Assembly: GCA_031276545.1 (NCBI GenBank)
Contig: JAISMW010000005.1
Coordinates: forward strand, 1-26,786
Length of the DNA stretch: 26,786 bases
Direction of reading: 5' to 3'
Source: Tannerellaceae bacterium
Lineage (GTDB): Bacteria; Bacteroidota; Bacteroidia; Bacteroidales; Tannerellaceae
The notes beneath the pieces were generated by a model. It had not been told where the DNA came from and did no database searches. It saw nothing but the letters and a program-made list of their open reading frames with translations. A program made the translations under genes and the position numbers. Shown piece by piece: positions 1 to 7,407 of this stretch; positions within the stretch are counted from its first letter, which is position 1, and each line of letters begins with the position of its first letter.

Positions 1-138
1 TCCACGGCACAAGCCCACGCCGGCGACCGGCTGAGCCTGACCATCCGCCCCAGCATTGCCCACGCCGGCCTGCAACTGCGCAAAGACAGCAAGCTGACCA
101 CCTCGAAAATCATCGTAAAACGCCTGAATCTGCAATAA
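1..138 (+). CDS. C-terminal end of an unrecognised protein (5' truncated)
   Basis: The first 135 bases read without a stop in frame 1 and end at a TAA, giving the last 45 residues of a protein whose start lies outside the window. The tail is rich in Leu, Lys and Thr, with short alternating hydrophobic stretches ending LNLQ, which would suit a beta-rich C-terminal domain. There is no motif I can assign. Codon use (many GCC, CTG, CGC) matches the neighbouring genes, so it is probably a genuine reading frame. A hairpin follows 26 bases after the stop. Confidence 0.6.
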   Translation, partial: STAQAHAGDRLSLTIRPSIAHAGLQLRKDSKLTTSKIIVKRLNLQ

Positions 139-164
139 TCCCTTCTTTGCTTAACGCCCTCAAC

Positions 165-200
165 CTGCTCCAGCACTCGCCATGGCGAGTGCCGGAGCAG
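165..200. repeat. Near-perfect 36-nt inverted repeat (hairpin)
   Basis: Arms of 17 bases (165-181 and 184-200) are complementary except for one A/C mismatch at 172/193, around an AT centre. It sits 26 bases after the stop of the truncated gene and could act as its terminator or as an RNA 3' end. There is no T tract on either side, so intrinsic termination is uncertain. Confidence 0.7.
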
Positions 201-374
201 GCTTGATGCTTCAGCGGGCAGTCAAGTTCTCTTATGCAAATTCGTCTTTACAAACAAAGACGGTTCCACGGGGAAATACAGATGATAAGCAAGGATTTGA
301 CACTTTTCGCCGACGATTTCCAAACACTTTACAAAAAAACGGTGGGCTGTGGGAGAATATCACAATACTTTCCT

Positions 375-400
375 CCCGTTGGCGAAAAACGGGGTTTTTT
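375..400 (+). terminator. Candidate rho-independent terminator, plus strand
   Basis: A 6-bp stem (375-380 with 388-393) around a 7-nt GGCGAAA loop is followed by G and then six T at 395-400. Only the plus orientation has the T tract. It lies between the end of the truncated plus-strand gene and the convergent transporter gene, so it would stop read-through into that gene. Apart from this and the 165-200 hairpin, I see nothing convincing in 139-416. Confidence 0.55.
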
Positions 401-416
401 CATACTGTTATACTTG

Positions 417-2072
417 TCACCACAGCGCTATCAGCAACTGTGCGGTGATGATGCGGAGGAACATGGAGACGGGGTATACTGTGGCGTAGGATACGGAGGG
501 TTCGTCGCCTTCTATGGTGGTGTTGGCGTAGCTGAGGGCCATCGGGTTGGCCATGCTGCCGCAGAGCATGCCGGCGACGCCGGCGTAGTCCATCCGGTAG
601 ATGGCTGAAGCGAGGTAGCCGGTGATCAATACGGGTATCATGGTGAACAAGAATCCCAGTCCTATCCAGCGCAGGCCTTCGGCGCAGAATACGGTTTCGA
701 AGAAATGGGGGCCGGAGGCTAATCCCAGCCCGGCAAGGTAGGTGACGATGCCGAACTGACGCAGCATCAGGTTGGCGCTTTGCGTGGTATAGGTGGCGAC
801 GTGGAAGCGGGGGCCGAATGCGCCCATCAGGATGCCTACGATAATGGGGCCGCCGGCTATGCCCAGGGTGATGGGTACCGGGATTCCCGGTATGTACAGG
901 GGAAGGCATCCTAACAGGACGCCCAGGAAGATGCCCAGGAAGATGGCAAACAGGTTGGGGGTGGCCAGGCGCTTTACTTCGTCGCCCAGTATGCGGCCGA
1001 CGTTGTTCACGGCGGGCGCTTCGCCTACGATGGTCAGGCGGTCGCCTATCTGCAGGTGGAGGCCGGGCGAGGCCAGCAGGTCGATGCCGGCGCGGTTCAC
1101 GCGGGTGATATTGACGCCGTAGAGGTTGCGCAGGCGGAGCGAACCGAGCTTTACGCCGTTGATTTTACTGCGTGTCACGACGATGCGCCGCGACACGAGA
1201 TGGCTGTCGATGGCGTTCCAGTCGACGTCTTCCTTGTTCCAGTCGGTGTCGGACTGTTCGCCCAGAAGGGTTTTGATGCTTTCCACGTCGGCGGATTCGG
1301 AGATAATCAGCAGGCGGTCGCCCTGGCGGAGGCGGGCGTCGGAGGTGGGGATGACGACTTTGCCGTCTTTCCAGAGGCGCGAGATGACGAAGCGCTTTTC
1401 GGTGAGCGCCATGACTTCCTTGATGCTTTTGTCGAACAGGGCGGGGTTGGCCAGTTGAAATTCGGCTACATTCGTCTGCGGGGTTTTGTGTTCTTGCTGT
1501 CCGGTTTCCTTTTTGAGGGAGAGTTTGCGCAGGACGGCTACGGCCAGGATGACGCCCGTTACGCCCAGGGGATAGGCTACCGCGCAGGCCAGGGCCATGC
1601 CTGCCGGGCCGGCGATGTCGGAGGGGTTTTTCTGCAGCAGCGCCTGCCGGGCGGCGCCCAGCATGGGCGTATTGGTGACAGCCCCCGACAGTAGCCCCAT
1701 CAGGTGGGGGATGGAGACGCCCGTAGCCCGGTGGAACACCGGCACCAGGCAGAGTCCCAGGAAGACAACGGCAATGGCCAGGATGTTCAGCCTGATGCCC
1801 CGCTGCCTGAACGAGGAGAAGAATCCGGGGCCTACCTGCAGTCCCAGGGTGTAAACAAAGAGGATGAGTCCGAAGCTTTGTGCGAACGACAGCATGTCTT
1901 CATTCACGGAGACGCCGAAATGTCCGGCCACGATGCCGGCAAAGAACACAAAGGTGACGCCCAGGGAGATTCCTCCCAGTTTGATTCGCGCCAGGCAGAG
2001 TCCGGCGGCGGCGACGCTCGCAATGATTCCGACGGCTTCTATCACGGCGGATGTTTGGAAAACGGAGGGCAT
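417..2072 (-). CDS. AspT/YidE/YbjL-family putative transporter with two RCK_C domains
   Basis: A 551-residue inner-membrane protein with the layout of the aspartate:alanine exchanger family: about five hydrophobic segments (roughly 1-185), a central soluble part with two TrkA-C (RCK_C) domains (roughly 205-275 and 290-365), then another hydrophobic half to the C terminus. The first half has a GAVTNTPMLGAARQ segment and the second a GSMANPMALSYA segment, matching the paired conserved TM loops of this family. Length is as expected. The substrate cannot be read from the sequence; relatives exchange amino acids or are uncharacterised. RCK_C domains usually bind a small ligand and gate transport. 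It starts 13 bases after the response regulator stop, so the two are probably co-transcribed. Confidence 0.85.
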   Translation of the reverse strand: MPSVFQTSAVIEAVGIIASVAAAGLCLARIKLGGISLGVTFVFFAGIVAGHFGVSVNEDMLSFAQSFGLILFVYTLGLQVGPGFFSSFRQRGIRLNILAIAVVFLGLCLVPVFHRATGVSIPHLMGLLSGAVTNTPMLGAARQALLQKNPSDIAGPAGMALACAVAYPLGVTGVILAVAVLRKLSLKKETGQQEHKTPQTNVAEFQLANPALFDKSIKEVMALTEKRFVISRLWKDGKVVIPTSDARLRQGDRLLIISESADVESIKTLLGEQSDTDWNKEDVDWNAIDSHLVSRRIVVTRSKINGVKLGSLRLRNLYGVNITRVNRAGIDLLASPGLHLQIGDRLTIVGEAPAVNNVGRILGDEVKRLATPNLFAIFLGIFLGVLLGCLPLYIPGIPVPITLGIAGGPIIVGILMGAFGPRFHVATYTTQSANLMLRQFGIVTYLAGLGLASGPHFFETVFCAEGLRWIGLGFLFTMIPVLITGYLASAIYRMDYAGVAGMLCGSMANPMALSYANTTIEGDEPSVSYATVYPVSMFLRIITAQLLIALW

Positions 2073-2085
2073 CGGCAGGACAGGT

Positions 2086-2739
2086 TCAGATGTAGTATTC
2101 CGCCAGGTCGATGATGCCGGCCCGGAGGGCGTATTTGGTGGCCTCGTGGACGTTGTTGACGCCCAGTTTGCGGAAGATGTTTTTCCGGTGCGTCGTGATG
2201 GTGTGCACGCTTGAGAAGCGTTCTTCGGCCATTTCCTTCGTGGTCTTGCCCAGGGCGATGAGTTTCAGGATTTCCCATTCCGTGGAGGTCAGGAGCGGGC
2301 GTTCCGGCATGTCGGAGGGCTGTTTTTTGTTTTGCAGCAGGTTGGTCACCCGGTTGCACAGGTAGCGTTCCGAGCGCAGGAGCGCCAGGTGGATCGCTTC
2401 CGTGATTTCGTCGAGGGCACAATCTTTCAGCAGGATGGAGAAGGACTGGCCGCTGAAGGTGGTTTGCCGGATGAATTCGATGCTCAGGTCTTCGCTGAAG
2501 AGAATCCAGTTGGCCTTGGAGAAACGGTCGTGCAGAATGAGCAGTTCTTCCACGCCGGAAAGGTCGAACAGCGTATAGTCCAGCACCACGACGGCATCCG
2601 GCGAGACGGACAGCAACTGTATCAGCGTTTTCTTGTTGCCTGCCTGACGCAGGGTCCATGCGCCGGGTATCCGGGTGCACAGATAATGGACGCCGGTTCT
2701 TGTGATGTCCTGATTGTCGGCTAAAATAATCGTTCTCAT
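2086..2739 (-). CDS. NarL/FixJ-type response regulator (receiver + LuxR HTH)
   Basis: 217 residues. The N-terminal receiver shows the acidic pocket (D8, D11), a phospho-acceptor candidate D54 in VVVLDYTLFD, and the conserved Lys at 105. The C-terminal LuxR-type HTH (about 150-212) contains LTSTEWEILKLIALGKTTKEMA and THRKNIFRKLGV, the classic DNA-binding helix pair. It should be a phosphorylation-controlled transcription factor. No sensor kinase is encoded in this window, so it is an orphan here. The ATG at 2737-2739 is preceded by an AAGGA-like ribosome site 4 bases away and, further up, a TACCTTTG -7 box. The transporter lies directly downstream and may be its target or simply share its mRNA. 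Confidence 0.9.
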   Translation of the reverse strand: MRTIILADNQDITRTGVHYLCTRIPGAWTLRQAGNKKTLIQLLSVSPDAVVVLDYTLFDLSGVEELLILHDRFSKANWILFSEDLSIEFIRQTTFSGQSFSILLKDCALDEITEAIHLALLRSERYLCNRVTNLLQNKKQPSDMPERPLLTSTEWEILKLIALGKTTKEMAEERFSSVHTITTHRKNIFRKLGVNNVHEATKYALRAGIIDLAEYYI

Positions 2740-2771
2740 ATTCCTTTGTGTAAACGGGTGTATATCTTGTG

Positions 2772-2779
2772 CAAAGGTA
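2772..2779 (-). promoter_or_regulatory. Bacteroidetes -7 box for the response regulator/transporter unit
   Basis: Reads TACCTTTG on the minus strand, matching TAnnTTTG, 32 bases upstream of the regulator ATG. I see no clear TTG -33 element at the usual spacing, so it may need an activator. Confidence 0.6.
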
Positions 2780-2911
2780 TATGTTTTTCCGGAACATCTC
2801 CGGACGGGGGACGCCGGCTGCCGGGGGGGTCCCGGATCGGGGTGTTCCTGAATGAAACATCAGCCTTTTGCGGCGGAGAAAAAAATAGTTTGTCGAATAT
2901 TCCGGCATTTA

Positions 2912-2943
2912 TTGTGTCTATTTAAACGCAATCCTTACCTTTG
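2912..2943 (+). promoter_or_regulatory. Bacteroidetes promoter for the 192-residue protein
   Basis: TTG at 2912-2914 and TACCTTTG at 2936-2943 are 21 bases apart, close to the Bacteroidetes sigma consensus (TTTG, 19-21 bp, TAnnTTTG). The -7 box ends 28 bases before the ATG, giving a short leader. It is divergent from the response regulator promoter. Confidence 0.7.
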
Positions 2944-2971
2944 CTTCTGAATTACTAATAAATAGCTCTTT

Positions 2972-3550
2972 ATGATTTTTTTAAAATTCAATAAAAAAGA
3001 TGTTCAACAACAACAACCAGTAATTATGCAACCAACAGTACCCCCATCTGCGCAACTCAGGCCGCCGTTTAAAGAGCCCGTTGCAAGACAAGAACCCCCC
3101 GCGCCGTCCGACAATAAGAAGAAACAGAAGGATGACGCCTGCGACTTTTTCCATATCGATATCTACAATATCTTTAAGCACAATCCCGTGCTGCTCGAAC
3201 AGAGCGTGGATGCCGAAGGAAAACCCCTGGAGAAATACATGCTCTCGCTGAAAACCCCGGAACTCTCCGTGTTCACCCAGGTAAACATCAGCAAATACGA
3301 AAGCGGACATTATGACTTGCAATTCCTCAGCCGAAGCAACGAAGTGCCGGAGGAACTGAAGGAATTTATTACCTACTGTGCCGATGTGCTGGGACCGGAC
3401 TTTATGCAGAAGAAATATTTCTCGGCCGACGACGTTCGCGACCTCCGCCTGGGCGTCTTCTCCAGGGTCTGGCGCAGGGAAATCCGCATCGAGAACATTT
3501 ACTTCTCGCTTTCGCTCACGCTGTTTCGGATTCCTCCGCCGAAATTCTGA
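2972..3550 (+). CDS. Unrecognised 192-residue protein
   Basis: I do not recognise the family. The first 55 residues are low-complexity and rich in Gln, Pro and Lys, with no signal peptide or lipobox. The remainder (about 56-192) looks like a compact mixed alpha/beta domain with many aromatic and charged residues and no long hydrophobic segment, so it is probably cytoplasmic. The ATG at 2972 fits the promoter, which ends 28 bases upstream; a second ATG at 3026, inside the low-complexity part, is an alternative start. It is transcribed alone. Its TGA stop (3548-3550) directly abuts the complement of the next gene's stop, so the two convergent genes share a TGATCA junction with no room for a separate terminator. 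Confidence 0.7.
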   Translation: MIFLKFNKKDVQQQQPVIMQPTVPPSAQLRPPFKEPVARQEPPAPSDNKKKQKDDACDFFHIDIYNIFKHNPVLLEQSVDAEGKPLEKYMLSLKTPELSVFTQVNISKYESGHYDLQFLSRSNEVPEELKEFITYCADVLGPDFMQKKYFSADDVRDLRLGVFSRVWRREIRIENIYFSLSLTLFRIPPPKF

Positions 3551-4309
3551 TCAGAAGAGGAGCATGACCGTAGAAAGAAGGGTAATCACGACAATGAATC
3601 TGCGGTAGCTTTCTTCCGGTATTTTCTTCACAAACCGGATGCCGAGGCCGGCTCCTGCCACCATGAAAGGAACGGCTACGGCATCGAGGGTGAGCGACGC
3701 TACCGAAATATTGTCCCATACAAAGATCTGAAGGGGCAGCTTCAGATAATTCACCACCAGAAAAAACCATGCGCTTGTCCCTACAAAACCGTACTTCGGC
3801 AGGCGCATGGAAAGCAGGTAAACGGCCATCACCGGGCCGGCGGCATTCCCTATCATCGTGGTAAATCCGCCCATCAAACCGAATGCCGGCGCATACCACC
3901 GGGACGAAAGCAGCCGGTGATTCTTCCCCCTCCGTTCCGTCCAGAACATAACGCCGATTCCCAGAAAAATACAGAAGGCCAGAAGCCGGCGAAATTCGCC
4001 GGCTGGAACCAGCGCGTCTACCGCCAGCGCCAGAAAAAAACCGCCGACGGCCGACGGCAGCAGACGGATGATGTATTTCCATTCGGCCGTCCGCCGATAG
4101 TAGCACACGGCGATGAGATCCGAAAAGCACAGCATCGGAAGGATCAGTCCCGTGGAGGCCTTGGCGCCGAAATGGATCGCCATGAGCGGTATGGCCAGTA
4201 CATTGATGCCCTGAATGCCCGTCTTGGACATGCCTATCAGCAGGGCGCACACGAACAGCAGCGCCCAGTCGTACGGTGAGTGTATCCACAGTGAAATATC
4301 GTCTGTCAT
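3551..4309 (-). CDS. TauE/SafE-family permease (putative sulfite/anion exporter)
   Basis: 252 residues, almost entirely hydrophobic, with about seven or eight membrane segments. Two family hallmarks are visible: an N-terminal SKTGIQGINVLAIPL segment and, past the middle, GLMGGFTTMIGNAAGPVMAVYLL, the duplicated G-x-x-x-x-x-G/N-x-x-G signature of TauE/SafE proteins. Relatives export sulfite, sulfoacetate or other small organic anions; the substrate here is unknown. It forms a single-gene unit facing the META lipoprotein gene across a 114-bp divergent intergenic region with its own -7 box. Length is normal for the family. Confidence 0.85.
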   Translation of the reverse strand: MTDDISLWIHSPYDWALLFVCALLIGMSKTGIQGINVLAIPLMAIHFGAKASTGLILPMLCFSDLIAVCYYRRTAEWKYIIRLLPSAVGGFFLALAVDALVPAGEFRRLLAFCIFLGIGVMFWTERRGKNHRLLSSRWYAPAFGLMGGFTTMIGNAAGPVMAVYLLSMRLPKYGFVGTSAWFFLVVNYLKLPLQIFVWDNISVASLTLDAVAVPFMVAGAGLGIRFVKKIPEESYRRFIVVITLLSTVMLLF

Positions 4310-4335
4310 TTTCTTTGTCTGCTTGGATGTGGCGG

Positions 4336-4343
4336 CAAATGTA
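4336..4343 (-). promoter_or_regulatory. -7 box for the TauE/SafE permease
   Basis: Reads TACATTTG on the minus strand, 26 bases upstream of the permease ATG. No convincing -33 TTG was found. Confidence 0.5.
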
Positions 4344-4385
4344 AGCGATATTCCGGGTTCTGCCCTGCGCCGGCCGATAATTCCG

Positions 4386-4393
4386 TATCTTCG
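4386..4393 (+). promoter_or_regulatory. Weak -7 box for the META lipoprotein
   Basis: TATCTTCG differs from TAnnTTTG at one of the conserved positions. It lies 30 bases upstream of the lipoprotein ATG, the same distance as the better boxes in this window. Confidence 0.3.
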
Positions 4394-4423
4394 GCGCTCT
4401 TAACAGTATAATATGATAGATAG

Positions 4424-4852
4424 ATGAAGAAAACAGTATGTTTCCTTGCCGGATGCCTCCTCGTGCTGTCCGGCTGCCGGACGGCGAACGAAACCCTCGC
4501 CTCTGCCGCTCCGGACGGCGAATGGAATGTGATGGAACTGAACGGACGCCGATTCCCTTCCGAAAGAGGGGTCCCGCAGTTGACGTTCGACGCTGACAGC
4601 CGCAGATTCTCCGGTTTTGCCGGATGCAACCGCTTTGCCGGCGAGTTTGCAGCGGGTCGAAAGGGCGCCGTTGGATTTTCCAAAGTAGTATCCACCCGCA
4701 AGGCCTGCGTGAACACGAGGGTGGAAGACGAACTGCTCCGGGCGCTGAACGAGGCGGTACGCCTCGAGGCCGGCGGCGAAACGACGGCTTCGCTTACTTT
4801 CTACGGTGCAGGCCGCCGCAAACTCTTTGTGCTGGAGAAAGCGTCCCGCTAA
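4424..4852 (+). CDS. META-domain lipoprotein (HslJ-like)
   Basis: 142 residues. A signal peptide ends in a lipobox (LVLSGC, Cys at about 18), so the mature protein should be a lipid-anchored envelope protein. The rest is one META domain: WNVMELNGRRF near residue 35 and the diagnostic FSGFAGCNRFAGEF at about 63-76. The META family includes HslJ, linked in E. coli to heat shock and novobiocin resistance; its biochemical role is not settled. The gene stands alone. Its TAA (4850-4852) overlaps the stop of the convergent EamA gene, leaving no intergenic DNA. The start is fixed by the signal peptide. Confidence 0.85.
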   Translation: MKKTVCFLAGCLLVLSGCRTANETLASAAPDGEWNVMELNGRRFPSERGVPQLTFDADSRRFSGFAGCNRFAGEFAAGRKGAVGFSKVVSTRKACVNTRVEDELLRALNEAVRLEAGGETTASLTFYGAGRRKLFVLEKASR

Positions 4853-5742
4853 TTCTTTCCGCGCGCCCTCCACATACCGGCCGTCTGAAGGAGTACGGAG
4901 AGCAGAATCAGTCCCAATCCGACGTAGAAGGTCGCGTGCAGCGCTTTCGCCTCGCCCAGAAACAGCATGGCGAGGAGGATGCTGTATACCGGTTCGAGAT
5001 TGTAGCTCAGATTGAGCGTGAAGGCCGAAAGGCTTTTCAGCGCTTCTATCTGGAGGAGGTAGAGCAGCACCGTGCAGCCGACGGCAAAAATCAGCAGCCA
5101 AAGGAAATCCGCCGCGCCGGGCAGGAGGCTCGCCACCGGGAAGTAATGCAGATAGAGGGGCATCAGCAGGCCGAGGCTCAGGCAGCCGCCTGCCATTTCG
5201 TAGAGCAGCATCGCGGGAGCGGCGCTGTTTTTTCCTACTTTTTTGTTCACAACGGTAAACAGGGCGGCCAGCAAGGCCGAGGCTATCCCCAGCAGAATCC
5301 CCAGGCGGTAGCGGACGTCGAAGTGGAAGATCAGCAGAATGCCGCAGAGGGGAATCAGGCTGAACAGCACTTCCTTCGCCGAGATCCGCCGTCCGTTGAG
5401 CGGCGGTTCCAGCAGCGCCGTAAACAGACTCGTGAGCGAAAAGCAAACCACCCCGATCGATACATTCGACGCCTTGATGCTCCCGAAAAAGAATATCCAG
5501 TGCAGCGCCAACAGCGTACCGGCTCCCATCATCCCCATCCGGAGGCGCCCGAAGAAGGGGCGCAGCGGAAGGCCTCCCTTCAGCAGACCGAAGGGCAGCA
5601 GCAGAAGCAGCACGGCGAGGCTTATCAACATCCGGTACCACACCAGCAGGCCTTCGTTTAGCGTGATGATCTTCCCCAGTATTCCGGTGAAGCCGGCCAG
5701 CAGGATCGATACGTGCAGTTGGAGGAAGGCTTTGCGCATCAT
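4849..5742 (-). CDS. EamA-family drug/metabolite transporter
   Basis: 297 residues with ten predicted membrane segments arranged as two EamA repeats, the layout of the DMT superfamily. The N terminus (FLQLHVSILLAGFTGILGK) and the second-repeat segment AFTLNLSYNLEPVYSILLAMLFLGE are typical. The second shows the conserved N/EP turn and the final Leu-Gly-Glu motif. The substrate is unknown. It starts 9 bases after the nucleoside kinase stop and so probably belongs to the same mRNA as the glycosyltransferase and kinase. The second Met is an equally good start. Its 3' end overlaps the META gene stop. Confidence 0.85.
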   Translation of the reverse strand: MMRKAFLQLHVSILLAGFTGILGKIITLNEGLLVWYRMLISLAVLLLLLPFGLLKGGLPLRPFFGRLRMGMMGAGTLLALHWIFFFGSIKASNVSIGVVCFSLTSLFTALLEPPLNGRRISAKEVLFSLIPLCGILLIFHFDVRYRLGILLGIASALLAALFTVVNKKVGKNSAAPAMLLYEMAGGCLSLGLLMPLYLHYFPVASLLPGAADFLWLLIFAVGCTVLLYLLQIEALKSLSAFTLNLSYNLEPVYSILLAMLFLGEAKALHATFYVGLGLILLSVLLQTAGMWRARGKN

Positions 5743-5751
5743 TCCGTCGGC

Positions 5752-7407
5752 TTAATAGTGGAACGAACCGCCTCCCAGAAATTCGCGGAGCAGCGAGGTG
5801 GGCGGCAAATCGCTGTCCGAAATGGGCGTGAAATAGGCCAGGAAGCGCTTCAGGCGACAGGCTTCGGCGTATTCGGGTTCGATTTCTTTGACGTCGGCCA
5901 GCATCGTTTCGGCCAGGGGACGCAGGGCGGCCAGTTCGTAGAGCATGGCGCTGTTGAACATGGCGTCGGCCGTTTCCTGATAGGGGAATATCCATCGATC
6001 CTCGCCCTCGCGAACGCCTGGCCATCGGGCAAGGGTCTCCGTGGCGCTGTAATTGCGGAAGCGGCCGTCGCGGACGATGCGGCGCAGCAGGCGGTTGTCT
6101 GTCGTGGGGATCCAGTTGTGGCGATCCATCGAGATGAATGTCAGCGCCGATACGTAGACGCGGTATTTGCGGGCGTCTTCTATATCGGCCGTCAGGGCGG
6201 GATTCAGCGCGTGAATGCCTTCGACAATCAGCACGGAGTTGCGCTCCATCCGGAGGCGCTTCCCGGTGTAGCGGCGCGTCCCGTCGGCAAAGCTGAAGGA
6301 GGGCGACTCGATTTCCTCTCCCTGAAGCAGCTTCTGCATATCGCTGTTGAAGTACGGAAGGTCCAGGGCGTGGAGCGACTCGAAGTCGTATTCGCCGTCT
6401 TTGTTTCGCGGCGTATCCCGGCGGTTCAGGAAATAGTCGTCCATCGAGACCGTCACGGGCTGGAGCAGTTCGGTCATCAACTGTATGCCCAGCCTTTGGG
6501 CAAAGGTGGTCTTTCCCGACGAGGAGGGTCCCGAGATGAGCACGATCCGTACTCCTTCGCGGAAGCGGAGGGCTATCGCTTCGGCGATGCGCGCTATCTG
6601 CTTTTCCTGCATTGCCTCAGACACCAGGATGGTCTGCAGCGTGCGTCCTTCGGCCACGACCCGGTTCAGGTCGGCCACGTGGTTGACGCCCAGCGCTCGC
6701 CTGAGACGGAGGCTTTCCCGGTAGATGCCGAACATTTTGTCCTGCTTCACCGGGATTTCCAGCTCGCGGGGGTTCTGCATTCGCGGAACGCGCAGCAACA
6801 TGCCGTTGAAATACGGCACGAGGTCGAACTGGCGGATGTAGCCCGACGAGGGCGTCAGGCAGCCGTAGAAGAAATTCGCATACGTGCCCATGGCGTAGAA
6901 GGTTGCTTCCCGCAGGCCGGCCGTTTCGATCAGCCGCGCCCGGTCTTCCATGCCGCGGTTGCGAAAGAGCCGGGCTACCTTGCAGCCTTCCCCCGTGATT
7001 TGCCGGAAGGGGACGTCGGCCAGGATGGTACGCTTCATTCTCCGCTTGATCCACTCCACGGTCTCGGCCCGTACCGATCCGACGCCGTTTATCACGCAGT
7101 AGTAGCCTTTCGAGACGGAGTGTTCGATGTTCAGCTCCGCCTGCGGAAACAGGTGGTCTACCGCTTCGGCCAGGATGAAGCAGAGCGAACGCACATAGGT
7201 GCGCATCCCCGACGGGGAGGTGCAGTCTGCAAACTCCACCGCCGAGTCCCGGCGGCAACGGAAGTCGAGCCCTTCCACGCGGTTGTTCACCACCGCATTC
7301 ATCGGGCTGTACCGGAGCGGGCTGTTCATGACGCGGTATATTTTTTCGAGCGATACGCCATCGGGCAATTCCCGGAGGCAACCGTTATTTCTGCAGTAAA
7401 TCCTCAT
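5752..7407 (-). CDS. Nucleoside (uridine kinase-like) kinase with TGS/ThrRS-like N-terminal part
   Basis: 551 residues from the preferred ATG at 7407; the open frame extends 11 codons further up. The start MRIYCRNNG suits a TGS domain (about 1-65). A segment like the second domain of threonyl-tRNA synthetase follows (about 70-215; LNIEHSVSKGYYC, then ADVPFRQITG). The C-terminal half is a phosphoribulokinase/uridine kinase P-loop domain with GPSSSGKTT at about 293-301 and MDDYFLNR, where relatives bind the nucleoside. It should phosphorylate a nucleoside such as uridine; the substrate is unproven. The histidines of the ThrRS editing site appear to be lost. The start overlaps the glycosyltransferase end by 23 bases, which suggests coupled translation. 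Confidence 0.85.
   Translation of the reverse strand: MRIYCRNNGCLRELPDGVSLEKIYRVMNSPLRYSPMNAVVNNRVEGLDFRCRRDSAVEFADCTSPSGMRTYVRSLCFILAEAVDHLFPQAELNIEHSVSKGYYCVINGVGSVRAETVEWIKRRMKRTILADVPFRQITGEGCKVARLFRNRGMEDRARLIETAGLREATFYAMGTYANFFYGCLTPSSGYIRQFDLVPYFNGMLLRVPRMQNPRELEIPVKQDKMFGIYRESLRLRRALGVNHVADLNRVVAEGRTLQTILVSEAMQEKQIARIAEAIALRFREGVRIVLISGPSSSGKTTFAQRLGIQLMTELLQPVTVSMDDYFLNRRDTPRNKDGEYDFESLHALDLPYFNSDMQKLLQGEEIESPSFSFADGTRRYTGKRLRMERNSVLIVEGIHALNPALTADIEDARKYRVYVSALTFISMDRHNWIPTTDNRLLRRIVRDGRFRNYSATETLARWPGVREGEDRWIFPYQETADAMFNSAMLYELAALRPLAETMLADVKEIEPEYAEACRLKRFLAYFTPISDSDLPPTSLLREFLGGGSFHY

Noticed and set aside
182..608. Small plus-strand frames (88 and 124 residues) in the left intergenic region
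   Set aside because: They run through a hairpin and a terminator and into the antisense of the transporter gene, with no ribosome site or conserved motif.
4400..6025. 541-residue minus-strand open frame across the META gene, EamA and kinase
   Set aside because: It is Arg/Ala/Pro-rich and overlaps three recognised genes in other frames. It has no domain.
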